Source of the DNA: Faecalibacterium sp. UBA1819
GTDB taxonomy: Bacteria > Bacillota > Clostridia > Oscillospirales > Ruminococcaceae
Assembly: GCA_002315015.1 (NCBI GenBank)
Contig: DCEX01000003.1
Coordinates: forward strand, 1 to 64,000
Direction: 5' to 3'
DNA length: 64,000 nucleotides
Shown here one piece after another: positions 16,315 through 24,690 of the stretch. The position numbers and the translations under genes are program-made. How positions within the stretch are numbered: position 1 is the stretch's first letter; every line of letters begins with the position of its first letter. The notes beneath the pieces were generated by a model. The model was not told the origin of the DNA, did no database searches, and worked only from the letters and a program-made list of their open reading frames with translations.

Positions 16315-17157
16315 ATGAATAACGTCCTTTTTTCCATTTTTCCCAATGAAAATTTTATTGATTTGGGCATGTATCAATACGGCTGGGAACGCTGTCAACC
16401 GGGTCATTCTTTTGGCCCTGCTGCTCGCAATCACTTTTTATTTCACTATGTTCATTCCGGTACGGGAACGCTTATGGCCGAAAATTCCAAAGGGGTTACG
16501 GTACACTACCAGGTCAAGGCCGGGCAAGGCTTTTTAATCTTTCCCGGACAAGTCACCATGTACTGTGCCGATAAAGAATCCCCTTGGGAATACAGCTGGT
16601 TGGAATTCGACGGCCTTCGGGTCAAACAGGCTTTTGAAATGACCTCGCTTTCCCCCGACACTCCCGTTTACCATACTCATTTTAAAGAATTGAAAGAAAA
16701 AATGGTGTCGGAAATTCATTACATTGTGCATCATGCACAAGAATCTCCGTTTCACCTGATTGGGCATCTTTATTTGTTTTTTGATTATTTAATTCAATCG
16801 TCCCGAACAAACACGCCCCCCTCGCCGGGCAAAATGAGCGATTTCTATTTAAAAGAAGCCATTACGTTTATTGAACAAAATTTCCAAAGCAGCATCACTG
16901 TGGAAAACATCGCGTCTGTTTGCGGCATTAACCGCAGTTATCTTGGGAAGATTTTTCAAAAAAATGTGGGGAAATCGCCGCAGGAATTTTTAATTCAATA
17001 TCGCATGGTGAAAGCAACCGAAATGCTGCGCCATACCGATTTGCCGATTGCCAAAATCGGGGCATCGGTCGGCTATGAAAATCAGCTGCATTTTTCGCGT
17101 GCGTTTAAAACGGTGTACGGTGTTTCACCCAGCCAATGGCGCGCGCAAAACCGATAA
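16315..17157 (+). CDS. AraC-family transcriptional regulator of the alpha-galactoside operon
   Basis: About 280 residues. The N-terminal cupin-like sensor (about 1-150) includes RNHFLFHYVHSGTGTL and GQGFLIFPGQVTMYCAD, as in RafR/MsmR regulators. The C-terminal AraC DNA-binding domain has two helix-turn-helices: ITVENIASVCGINRSYLGKIFQ and LPIAKIGASVGYENQLHFSRAFK, ending in GVSPSQWR. The start at 16315 is fixed by GAGGAG 8 bases upstream. Divergence from the transport operon suggests it activates that operon when the sugar is present. Confidence 0.93.
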   Translation: MNNVLFSIFPNENFIDLGMYQYGWERCQPGHSFGPAARNHFLFHYVHSGTGTLMAENSKGVTVHYQVKAGQGFLIFPGQVTMYCADKESPWEYSWLEFDGLRVKQAFEMTSLSPDTPVYHTHFKELKEKMVSEIHYIVHHAQESPFHLIGHLYLFFDYLIQSSRTNTPPSPGKMSDFYLKEAITFIEQNFQSSITVENIASVCGINRSYLGKIFQKNVGKSPQEFLIQYRMVKATEMLRHTDLPIAKIGASVGYENQLHFSRAFKTVYGVSPSQWRAQNR

Positions 17158-17195
17158 TCCTTCACCGGTTGCACCTCTAGAAACGTAAAAACAAC

Positions 17196-17238
17196 AAGAG
17201 CGGGAAGAATGCACGCACTCTCCCCGCTCTTATTCTTT
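17196..17238. terminator. Bidirectional terminator between araC-type gene and glgA
   Basis: A 9-bp stem (AAGAGCGGG at 17196-17204, complement at 17223-17231) followed by ATTCTTTT. It ends the regulator transcript and probably the convergent glycogen operon. Confidence 0.8.
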
Positions 17239-17287
17239 TGATTATCCGTTCAAAAGAAATCCATCCCTTTTTAAAGGTAAGACGAAA

Positions 17288-18712
17288 TTACCAAAGGGTA
17301 TAGACTTCCTCATACATGGCACGGTATTTTTCAGCGCTGGCGTTCCAGCTGTAATCGCACTTCATCGCGCGGCGCACCAGCACCGTCCAGCCCTTTGTTT
17401 GCTCGTAGCCCTCTTTTGCGCGCATCACGGCGTGCAACATATCATGGGCGTTGTAGCTGGCAAAAGTAAAGCCGTTGCCCTCACCGTCTCCGGAATCCTG
17501 AATGGAATCGCGCAGACCACCCGTTTCACGCACAATGGGAATGGTGCCATAGCGCAAAGCCACCATCTGCGACAGGCCGCACGGCTCCGATTTCGACGGC
17601 ATCAAGAACATGTCCGCACCGGCATAAATCTTGCGTGCCATCGAGGGAATGAAGCCAATCTTGACGCCAACACGGCCGGGATTGCGCATCGCAAGCTCGG
17701 AGAAGAAGCTCTCATACTCTGCTTCACCGGAACCAAGCAGCACAAACTGCACGCCGTTGTTTACCATTTCCTGCGCCACATGACGCACCAGATCCAAGCC
17801 TTTGTGACCCACCAAGCGCGTTACCATTGCCACAATGGGGCTGTCATCGTCTTGAAGGCCAAACATCTCACGCAGCTCTTTTTTGCAGACGGGTTTGCCT
17901 TTTGCAAACGTTTTGTCGTTATAGTTCTGCGCCAAATTCGGGTCTTTAGCCGGGTTGTAGCCGTCCACGTCAATGCCGTTCAAAATGCCGCACAGCTTAT
18001 ACTGTTTCTGACGCAGCAGCTCGTCCAAGCCATGGCTGAACCAGGGGTCCAAAATTTCGTAAGCATACGACGGCGAAACCGTTGTCACCTTATCGCTGCA
18101 CTCAATTGCACCCTTCATAAAGTTGCAGCAGCGGTCATATTCCACCACATGACGTGCATCGCGGCCAATGCCGACGGTATCTTCCAGAATTTCGAGGCCG
18201 TATTTGCCCTGATACTGAATATTGTGAATGGTGAACACCGTTTTGATTCTGGAGTACTCCTCCATATGGCGGTAGTACAAATCCAAATAAACAGGAACCA
18301 GTGCGGTCTGCCAGTCATTGGCGTGGATGATATCGGGGCGGAAATCAACGTGATGCAGCATTTCGAGCAGCGCACGAGAGAAGAACGCAAAACGCTCGCC
18401 ATCATCATAAAAGCCGTACAAACCGCTGCGTTTAAAGTAATACTCATTATCCAGGAAATAATACGTTACGCCCTGATGCTCCAAAGTGAACAGGCCGCAA
18501 TATTGATTCCGCCAGCCAACCGGCACGTTAAAATTGGTTTTATACTCCAACTTTTCACGGTACTCCTGCTTCATGTCTCCGTACAGCGGCATTACCACCC
18601 GGCACTCGGTGTCTTTGCTGCACAAGGCACGGGGCAAGCTGCCCGCGACATCGCCTAAACCGCCGGAGGCGGCAAAGGGTGTTGCCTCTGACGTGCAAAA
18701 TAAGATATTCAT
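17288..18712 (-). CDS. glgA: Glycogen synthase (ADP-glucose), GT5
   Basis: A 474-residue GT5 enzyme that adds glucose from ADP-glucose to the glycogen chain. N-terminal motif FAASGGLGDVAGSLP is the ADP-glucose-binding loop, here ASGGL rather than KxGGL. IHANDWQTAL and HNIQYQG follow, then the C-terminal Rossmann domain with MVTRLVGHKGLDLV, SKSEPCGLSQMVALRYGTIPIVRETGGL. The ATG at 18712 has AGGAGG upstream; an earlier Met lacks one. It is last in the glgB-glgC-glgD-glgA order. Confidence 0.95.
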   Translation of the reverse strand: MNILFCTSEATPFAASGGLGDVAGSLPRALCSKDTECRVVMPLYGDMKQEYREKLEYKTNFNVPVGWRNQYCGLFTLEHQGVTYYFLDNEYYFKRSGLYGFYDDGERFAFFSRALLEMLHHVDFRPDIIHANDWQTALVPVYLDLYYRHMEEYSRIKTVFTIHNIQYQGKYGLEILEDTVGIGRDARHVVEYDRCCNFMKGAIECSDKVTTVSPSYAYEILDPWFSHGLDELLRQKQYKLCGILNGIDVDGYNPAKDPNLAQNYNDKTFAKGKPVCKKELREMFGLQDDDSPIVAMVTRLVGHKGLDLVRHVAQEMVNNGVQFVLLGSGEAEYESFFSELAMRNPGRVGVKIGFIPSMARKIYAGADMFLMPSKSEPCGLSQMVALRYGTIPIVRETGGLRDSIQDSGDGEGNGFTFASYNAHDMLHAVMRAKEGYEQTKGWTVLVRRAMKCDYSWNASAEKYRAMYEEVYTLW

Positions 18713-18829
18713 AAAAATACCCCTCCTATTGATTTGGCATTGCGCCATATGGACGGCAAAGCGCAGGGGGGCACACAACCCTGCGCGATGCCAGTCATTT
18801 CCTTTTCATTTTTACGGCAATGATACTTG

Positions 18830-19951
18830 TTAAACCTTCGTATTTTTTTGAACGTAAACAGGGAAGCTTTCATTGCCAATCAAATGCTTATCCTGCGTAA
18901 TGGTCACGTTTTTGTCGGTGATGACATATTCTACATCGGCACCTGCCTCGACCACAGTTCCCTGCATCAAGATGGAGTTTTTCACCTTGGCGCCCTTGCT
19001 GATTTTTACACCGCGGAACAGCACACAGTTTTCCACTTCGCCCTCAATCACGCAGCCGTCAGCCAACATGCAGTTATCCACTTTGCAATCCATTGCGTAA
19101 CGCACAGGCGCTTCGTCATGAACTTTTGTGTAAACGGGGCGAACCTCCGGGAACAGCGCTTCCATGTTTTCATGCTTCAGCAGGCGCATATTCTCATTGA
19201 AATAGCTGCGCATATCATAAATGCGGGAACGATAGCCGGTGTACTCATAACCGCGCACATTCAAAATTTTCAAGCTGGGAGCGATAATATCGCGCTCAAA
19301 ATGAATGAGGTTGTGGGCACGGGCATCCTTAATAAAGGAAATCAGTTCCTCGCGGCCAATCACGGTGACGTTCATGGAAAGACTCTGTACGCCTTGGCGA
19401 TAGTCATTGATGAGCAGCTCGTTGATGCGGCCATTCTCGTCCACCGCAAAGGTATAATTCTCCGTTTTGAGCGCTTCGGGAATTTCGGATTGCTCATACA
19501 CCATGGTGACGTCTGCGCCCGACTCCACATGCTTATGAATCAAGTCTGCGAAATCGAGGTCGGAGGCGATGTTGCAGTCACTCAAAATGACATACTTTTC
19601 CTTTTGGCTTTCCAAAAAGTTTAAAATGCTGGACAAAGCCTCCACTCGTCCGTGATACATTTTTTGATTGACCTGTGCAAAAGGAGGCACAATGTGCAAA
19701 CCGCCGCGTTTGCGGGAAAGATCCCATTCACGGCCATTTCCCAAATGGTTCATCAAAGAATAGTAGTTTGTTTTTGCCAAAACGGTGACATTTTGGATTC
19801 CCGCGTTAACCATAGCAGAAAGCGAAAAGTCAATCATGCGATAACGGCCTGCAAACGGCACAGAAGCCATTGTTCTGCGCAGCGCGATGTCGGGAATCAA
19901 TTCGTCGTATGTGTTGGGGAAAATAATACCCAATGTGTTAATATTTACCAT
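18830..19951 (-). CDS. glgD: Glucose-1-phosphate adenylyltransferase subunit GlgD
   Basis: A 373-residue paralogue of GlgC. It has the nucleotidyltransferase fold ([37 protein letters not shown]) and a C-terminal left-handed beta-helix with hexapeptide repeats ([30 protein letters not shown]). The N-terminal GGxGxRL catalytic loop is absent ([19 protein letters not shown]), as is usual for the regulatory GlgD. It forms a mixed tetramer with GlgC that makes ADP-glucose. Its ATG lies inside the end of glgC. Confidence 0.95.
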   Translation of the reverse strand: MVNINTLGIIFPNTYDELIPDIALRRTMASVPFAGRYRMIDFSLSAMVNAGIQNVTVLAKTNYYSLMNHLGNGREWDLSRKRGGLHIVPPFAQVNQKMYHGRVEALSSILNFLESQKEKYVILSDCNIASDLDFADLIHKHVESGADVTMVYEQSEIPEALKTENYTFAVDENGRINELLINDYRQGVQSLSMNVTVIGREELISFIKDARAHNLIHFERDIIAPSLKILNVRGYEYTGYRSRIYDMRSYFNENMRLLKHENMEALFPEVRPVYTKVHDEAPVRYAMDCKVDNCMLADGCVIEGEVENCVLFRGVKISKGAKVKNSILMQGTVVEAGADVEYVITDKNVTITQDKHLIGNESFPVYVQKNTKV

Positions 19952-21159
19952 AATTTCTCACCGTCCTGAACGTCTTTCTCAAGCATTGCGCGGGGGCCTA
20001 CCACCGCATTTTCACCGATGGTGACATTTTCGCCTACAACGGCAACGCCCCATTTCTCCTTATCCTCTACCGACTCAGGTCTTGCACCCACACATGCGCC
20101 TTTTTTCACATGTACATTTTCTGCGATAATCGAATAAGCGATATGTGCGCCTTCTTCCACTACGGCACCCGGCATTAAAATAGACGATTCAATGATGGCG
20201 CCCTTTTTCACCTGAGAACCTGCGAACAGAATGCTGTTGGCCACTTCGCCTTCCACAACACAGCCCTCTGTAATCATGGAGTTATCCACTTTTGCGCCGG
20301 AGCTGATGTAATGTCCCGGGCGTCCTGCCGTGCGGGAATAAATTTTCCACTCAGGGTCCCACACATCCAATGCGACATTCGGATTGAGCAAATCCATATT
20401 TGCTTCCCACAGGCTGTCAATGGTTCCAACGTCTTTCCAATAACCCTCAAACGGGTAAGCAACCATCTTCTCACCGGCGCCGAGCATGTTCGGAATAATG
20501 TTTTTTCCGAAGTCATTGGAGGAAGTTTTGTCGGCCTCGTCTTCGGTTAAGTATTTGCGCAGCTTTTCCCAGGTGAAGATGTAAATACCCATGGAGGCCA
20601 GATTCGACTGCGGCTCCTTCGGCTTTTCTTCAAACTTTGTGATGGTGCTGTTTTCGTCCGCTGTCATAATGCCAAAGCGGGAAGCTTCTTCCCAAGGCAC
20701 TTCCATTACGGCGATGGTGCAGTCGGCACCCTTTTCTTTATGGAAGTCCAGCATTTTTGCATAATCCATTTTGTAGATATGGTCGCCGGACAAAATCATC
20801 ACATATTTCGGGTCGTAACGCTCGATAAAGTTGATATTTTGGTAAATAGCGTTTGCCGTGCCCTTATACCAGTCGGAACCGGTTGCCGTCTGATACGGCG
20901 GCAAAACATGCACACCGCCGTAGGTGCGGTCCAAGTCCCACGGCTGGCCGTTTCCGATGTACTCATTGAGCAGCAGCGGCTGATACTGTGTGAGTACGCC
21001 CACCGTGTCGATGCCGGAGTTTACGCAGTTGGACAGCGGAAAGTCAATGATACGATATTTTCCGCCGAACGGTACAGCCGGTTTTGCCAGCTTTTTTGTC
21101 AGAGCGTACAAACGGGAACCCTGACCCCCTGCTAAAAGCATTGCGATACATTCTTTCAT
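19945..21159 (-). CDS. glgC: Glucose-1-phosphate adenylyltransferase, catalytic subunit
   Basis: About 404 residues. It makes ADP-glucose and pyrophosphate from ATP and glucose-1-phosphate, the committed step of glycogen synthesis. The catalytic loop is [21 protein letters not shown], followed by [19 protein letters not shown] and GTANAIYQN; the second half is a beta-helix of hexapeptide repeats. The ATG at 21159 follows AAGGGGAG. It overlaps glgD by 7 bases (ATGGTAA), implying coupled translation and a GlgC/GlgD complex. Confidence 0.95.
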   Translation of the reverse strand: MKECIAMLLAGGQGSRLYALTKKLAKPAVPFGGKYRIIDFPLSNCVNSGIDTVGVLTQYQPLLLNEYIGNGQPWDLDRTYGGVHVLPPYQTATGSDWYKGTANAIYQNINFIERYDPKYVMILSGDHIYKMDYAKMLDFHKEKGADCTIAVMEVPWEEASRFGIMTADENSTITKFEEKPKEPQSNLASMGIYIFTWEKLRKYLTEDEADKTSSNDFGKNIIPNMLGAGEKMVAYPFEGYWKDVGTIDSLWEANMDLLNPNVALDVWDPEWKIYSRTAGRPGHYISSGAKVDNSMITEGCVVEGEVANSILFAGSQVKKGAIIESSILMPGAVVEEGAHIAYSIIAENVHVKKGACVGARPESVEDKEKWGVAVVGENVTIGENAVVGPRAMLEKDVQDGEKLW

Positions 21160-21219
21160 GTTTTTCTCCCCTTGTGGCGGCAAGGCATGGGCTGCCGCCG
21201 GATTTATTCTACCCCACCC

Positions 21220-21241
21220 GCTGCGGCATGTTTGCCGCAGC
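21220..21241 (-). other. Hairpin between glgB and glgC
   Basis: A perfect 9-bp stem (GCTGCGGCA at 21220-21228, complement at 21233-21241) with a 4-base loop in the 156-base gap. There is no T-run, so it is more likely an RNA processing or stability element than a terminator. Confidence 0.5.
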
Positions 21242-21315
21242 GAGGTAAAACCTAAAGATAAAAAGTATTTACAGCAAAGCCGCAGCTGGGCGGGCCTTCG
21301 CTGTGCGGCGCCCTG

Positions 21316-23595
21316 TTAGGGGGTCGCTTTTTTTGCCTTTGCAGGCGTCTTTTTCGCCGGCTTTTTTGTCGGCTGAGCCGGTGCCGCCTGAACCGTCTCT
21401 TTTTTATCGGGCACGGGTGCGGGTTTCTTTTCCGGCGCCGCTTGTTTCTCCGGCTGTGCTGCCGGCTTGGCCTGCACGGTTTTTGCCGCAGCGGGCTGTG
21501 CCTTTTTCGTGTTCTTTGCCGGTTTTTCCGCACTAGGCTTTGTTTTTGCGCTTGCTGCCGAAGTTGCTTCGGCGCTCGCTTGCGCTTTCACCGTTTCTTT
21601 TTTAGCTGCGGGCTTTTTTGCGGTTGTTTTTTTTTGCTCTTTTGCCTTTTTTTCAGCAGCGGACTCCCCCGCTTTTGCACGGGTAGCAGGCACTTTCAAG
21701 AAAAGCGCCGACATGGGGGGCACATCTACCGAAATGCTTTGTTCAAAGCCATGCATCGGCTTTTTGTGCGTGCGAATGGCCGCTGTGCCGATTCCGCCGC
21801 CGCCAAAGCGAAGATTGTCCGAATTTAACAGCTCGTGATAAGTACCGGCCTTGGGAACACCAATTTTATAATCCTGTCTGCGGACGGGTGCAAAGTTGCA
21901 AACGCAAATTAACTGGTTGCCCTTTTTGTCTCTGCGCAGGAAAGCAATCACGCTCTGGGTGTTGTCGTCGGGGACAATCCACCGGAAGCCTTCCCAAGAA
22001 TCATCCACTTCCCACAAAGCGGGTGTTTTGCAATACAGCTCGTTCAGCTCACGCACATATTCCTGCATTTGCACATGCTTATCATAATCCAAAAGCAGCC
22101 AATCGAGTTGTTTTGCTTCATTCCACTCAATAAACTGAGCAAACTCCTGGCCCATAAAGAGCAGCTTTTTACCGGGATGCGCCATCATGTAGCCGTACAG
22201 TGTACGCAAGCCTGCAAATTTCTGCTCGTAGTCGCCGGGCATTTTGTTGATCAAGCTGCACTTGCCGTGAACCACCTCATCGTGGCTGATGGGCAGCACA
22301 AAGTTTTCGCTGAACGCATAGAAGAAGCTGAAAGTGATTTTGTTATGGTTGCCCGAACGGAACAAGGGGTCGGTGCTGACATAGCTGAGCATGTCGTTCA
22401 TCCAGCCCATATTCCACTTGAAGTTAAAGCCCAAACCGCCATCTGTAACCGGGTGGGAAACCTTCGGCCATGCCGTGCTTTCCTCCGCAATCATGAGCGC
22501 GTGCGGATGACGGGCAAACACCTCGGTGTTCAGCTTTTGCAAAAATGCAATGGCTTCAAGGTTTTCTTTTCCGCCGTCTTTATTCGGAGCCCATTCGCCG
22601 TCGCGGCGGTTATAGTCGAGATACAGCATACTGGCCACCGCATCCACGCGCAAGCCGTCAATATGGTACTCCTCCAGCCAGAACAGCGCATTGGAAATTA
22701 AGAAGCTCTGCACCTCGCCGCGGCCATAGTCAAACACCATGGTTCCCCACTCTTTGTGTTCTGCACGCAGCGGGTTTTGATCTTCATAGCAGTTTGTTCC
22801 GTCAAAACGATACAAACCAAAGGCATCCTTGGGGAAATGCGCAGGAACCCAGTCCATGATCACGCCGATGCCCGCCTGGTGGCAATAATCCACAAAATAT
22901 TTAAAATCATCAGGTGTGCCGTAACGGCTGGTGGGGGCAAAGTAGCCCGTCACCTGATAGCCCCAGCTCCCGTCAAAGGGATACTCCATCACCGGCAGCA
23001 GCTCCACATGAGTGTAGTTCATGTGTTTCAGGTAGGGAACCAGCTCCTGTGCCAATTTGCGGTAATCGTAAGGATTGCCGTCCTCATAAGTACGCCAGCT
23101 TCCCGCGTGCATTTCGTAAATATTCATAGCCGACTGGATGGGGTTTTTCTTGGCTTTTTCATTGTTCCAAGCATCATCGTGCCACTCATAGCCGGACAAA
23201 TCGTAAATCTTGCTGCAATTGGCCGGGCGCGTTTCCGCGTGGAACGCATAGGGGTCGGCTTTGAACAGCAGCTCATCGTCCTGCGTGGTAATGCAGTATT
23301 TGTAGATGTCAAACTGAGCCAATCCAGCCACCCAGCACTCCCAAATACCGCCTTCAGGGTCGATGTTTCTCATGGGTGTTGCACCCGGCACCCAGCTGTT
23401 GAAATCGCCCACTACACTGACCGATTTCGCCCGCGGAGCCCATACGCGAAAGCATACGCCGGTGCTTTCCCCTCTGGTTTCAAAGTGAGCGCCGAAAAAG
23501 CGCTGTGCCTCAAAGTTATTTCCCTGCTTGAACAAATAAATAGGAACTTCATGCTCGCGCTGAAAGTCCGTTGTCACCGTCTTTGTCTTTTTCAA
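21316..23595 (-). CDS. glgB: 1,4-alpha-glucan branching enzyme with Lys/Ala/Pro-rich C-terminal tail
   Basis: A GH13 branching enzyme that makes alpha-1,6 branches in glycogen. CBM48 comes first ([20 protein letters not shown]), then the barrel with nucleophile Asp318 ([15 protein letters not shown]), acid/base Glu371 (MIAEEST) and Asp439 ([11 protein letters not shown]), numbered from the TTG start. The last ~120 residues are almost only Lys, Ala, Pro, Glu, Thr and Ser with repeated KKPAKK-like blocks, absent from normal GlgB. The frame is open to an ATG at 23712, but that ATG overlaps the promoter; TTG 23595 follows AAAGGAGG by 9 bases and starts [10 protein letters not shown]. Confidence 0.93.
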   Translation of the reverse strand: MKKTKTVTTDFQREHEVPIYLFKQGNNFEAQRFFGAHFETRGESTGVCFRVWAPRAKSVSVVGDFNSWVPGATPMRNIDPEGGIWECWVAGLAQFDIYKYCITTQDDELLFKADPYAFHAETRPANCSKIYDLSGYEWHDDAWNNEKAKKNPIQSAMNIYEMHAGSWRTYEDGNPYDYRKLAQELVPYLKHMNYTHVELLPVMEYPFDGSWGYQVTGYFAPTSRYGTPDDFKYFVDYCHQAGIGVIMDWVPAHFPKDAFGLYRFDGTNCYEDQNPLRAEHKEWGTMVFDYGRGEVQSFLISNALFWLEEYHIDGLRVDAVASMLYLDYNRRDGEWAPNKDGGKENLEAIAFLQKLNTEVFARHPHALMIAEESTAWPKVSHPVTDGGLGFNFKWNMGWMNDMLSYVSTDPLFRSGNHNKITFSFFYAFSENFVLPISHDEVVHGKCSLINKMPGDYEQKFAGLRTLYGYMMAHPGKKLLFMGQEFAQFIEWNEAKQLDWLLLDYDKHVQMQEYVRELNELYCKTPALWEVDDSWEGFRWIVPDDNTQSVIAFLRRDKKGNQLICVCNFAPVRRQDYKIGVPKAGTYHELLNSDNLRFGGGGIGTAAIRTHKKPMHGFEQSISVDVPPMSALFLKVPATRAKAGESAAEKKAKEQKKTTAKKPAAKKETVKAQASAEATSAASAKTKPSAEKPAKNTKKAQPAAAKTVQAKPAAQPEKQAAPEKKPAPVPDKKETVQAAPAQPTKKPAKKTPAKAKKATP

Positions 23596-23691
23596 CTTCG
23601 ACTTCCTCCTTTTGACACTTTCTCCCCCCGGAGAAACGTGCTGACTCGTTCGATTAAAAAGCCGTCGAAAACAATGCTTCTTATACTTATA

Positions 23692-23720
23692 ATAATACTC
23701 ATTTTCTGCCAATTTTTCAA
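23692..23720 (-). promoter_or_regulatory. Promoter of the glycogen operon
   Basis: On the minus strand, TTGAAA (23715-23720), 17-base spacer, TATTAT (23692-23697). It places the transcript start near 23685, about 90 bases before the TTG start of glgB, and rules out the upstream ATG at 23712. Confidence 0.65.
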
Positions 23721-23933
23721 CACTTTTCTGTATTATATATTCAAACGCATAGCAAAAAATCCCTGATTATTTAGTCATTTTTCACAATAAACCCTGAAAA
23801 AAGCTTTTCTCTCGATATTTTTGCAAAAAATATGTCTCTTTTTCCCAATTTTTTTTCAAAGTGTTTGTTAAAAAAATATTCAAAAAAAGGAAAAGAACTG
23901 TTTTCTTTCTTCTTTTTTTTTGCTATTTATGCG

Positions 23934-23975
23934 AAAAGAGCCACTTTTTTTTGTAAAAAAGTGACTCTTTTATTT
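23934..23975. terminator. Terminator-like hairpin
   Basis: A 17-base stem with one mismatch (AAAAGAGCCACTTTTTT with its partner around a TGTA loop), followed on the plus side by TATTTTATTTT. Read on the minus strand it lies downstream of the 5-formyl-THF cyclo-ligase gene, after the larger hairpin. The region 23596-24066 holds no gene that I can support. Confidence 0.5.
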
Positions 23976-23976
23976 T

Positions 23977-24054
23977 ATTTTTGTGCACATTGCCGGAAAG
24001 GCTTTTCCTCTTTTTTACAACAAGAGAGCCTTCCGAAGCAATGCGCACAAAAAT
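23977..24054. repeat. 78-bp imperfect palindrome after the cyclo-ligase gene
   Basis: Outer arms ATTTTTGTGCACATTGC (from 23977) and GCAATGCGCACAAAAAT (to 24054) pair with one mismatch, then CGGAAAGGCT pairs with AGCCTTCCG, and an inner TCCTCTT/AAGAG stem closes it. It starts 12 bases after the stop of the minus-strand gene. It could be a terminator, a structured 3' RNA or a small palindromic repeat element. Confidence 0.6.
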
Positions 24055-24066
24055 TCTGATTCTGTT

Positions 24067-24684
24067 TTAAGGCGTGGTACCATTTTCCGAACGCGGTTCC
24101 ACGCGCACCATTCCGCTTTGTGTCACAATGCGATGAAAGCGGTAATCTGTTTTTCCGGCGGGCAGCGTTTCACAAAGCATTTTTTCGTTGCAAAGCACCA
24201 CGCAATAGCAGCGCGAAGAAAGTTTTGGCATAAAGCGGTCATAATAGCCGCCGCCATGGCCCAGCCGTGTGCCGTCTTTTGCAGCTGCCAAACACGGCGC
24301 CGCGCAAAAATCAATCTCCTGCTCTGATACAACAGGGGTGTCTTCTTTCGGCTCCAAAATTCCGAACAATCCGGGTTTCAAGTCGTCGAGAGAGGTAATT
24401 TCCCTTGCCTCCATCTGTCCTTTTCCCAAGCAAAGAGGCACACAAAGACGCTTGCCATCGTCGAGCACCTGCTGCAAAAAGGGAATGGTGTCCGGCTCTT
24501 TCTTGGTGGAAACAAAGCAGAACACAACACGCGCCATCCGATAAGCATTGCTCTGGCGCAAATAGGTCAGCATTGCCTGACCGGCCTCGTGGTTTTCTTC
24601 TTCGGTAATCGTGCTCAAACGCCGCTTAATGGCAGCGCGTGCCAACCGTTTTTCCTTCATGCTTTCCGCTTCTTTTTTCAACAT
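24067..24684 (-). CDS. 5-formyltetrahydrofolate cyclo-ligase
   Basis: A 205-residue enzyme (YgfA/MTHFS family) that converts 5-formyl-THF to 5,10-methenyl-THF with ATP. The N-terminal basic helix (KEKRLARAAIKRRL), the substrate segment FVSTKKEPDT and the ATP-binding signature GTRLGHGGGYYDRF are all present. The ATG at 24684 follows AAAGGAG. It sits 6 bases after a GT2 glycosyltransferase gene, so it is the last gene of the polysaccharide operon, although its metabolic role is unrelated. Confidence 0.94.
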   Translation of the reverse strand: MLKKEAESMKEKRLARAAIKRRLSTITEEENHEAGQAMLTYLRQSNAYRMARVVFCFVSTKKEPDTIPFLQQVLDDGKRLCVPLCLGKGQMEAREITSLDDLKPGLFGILEPKEDTPVVSEQEIDFCAAPCLAAAKDGTRLGHGGGYYDRFMPKLSSRCYCVVLCNEKMLCETLPAGKTDYRFHRIVTQSGMVRVEPRSENGTTP

Positions 24685-24690
24685 AGCTCG

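Noticed and set aside
17288..18712. Sucrose synthase or other GT family for the glycogen synthase gene
   Set aside because: GT5 motifs and the glgB-glgC-glgD context are clear; the ASGGL loop instead of KxGGL is a tolerated variant.
22756..23766. Plus-strand frames opposite glgB and the other glycogen genes
   Set aside because: No family similarity or ribosome-binding sites; the minus-strand genes are full length.
23832..24059. A Phe/Lys-rich 75-codon frame in the AT-rich gap after glgB
   Set aside because: It is low-complexity and runs through the hairpins; no ribosome-binding site.
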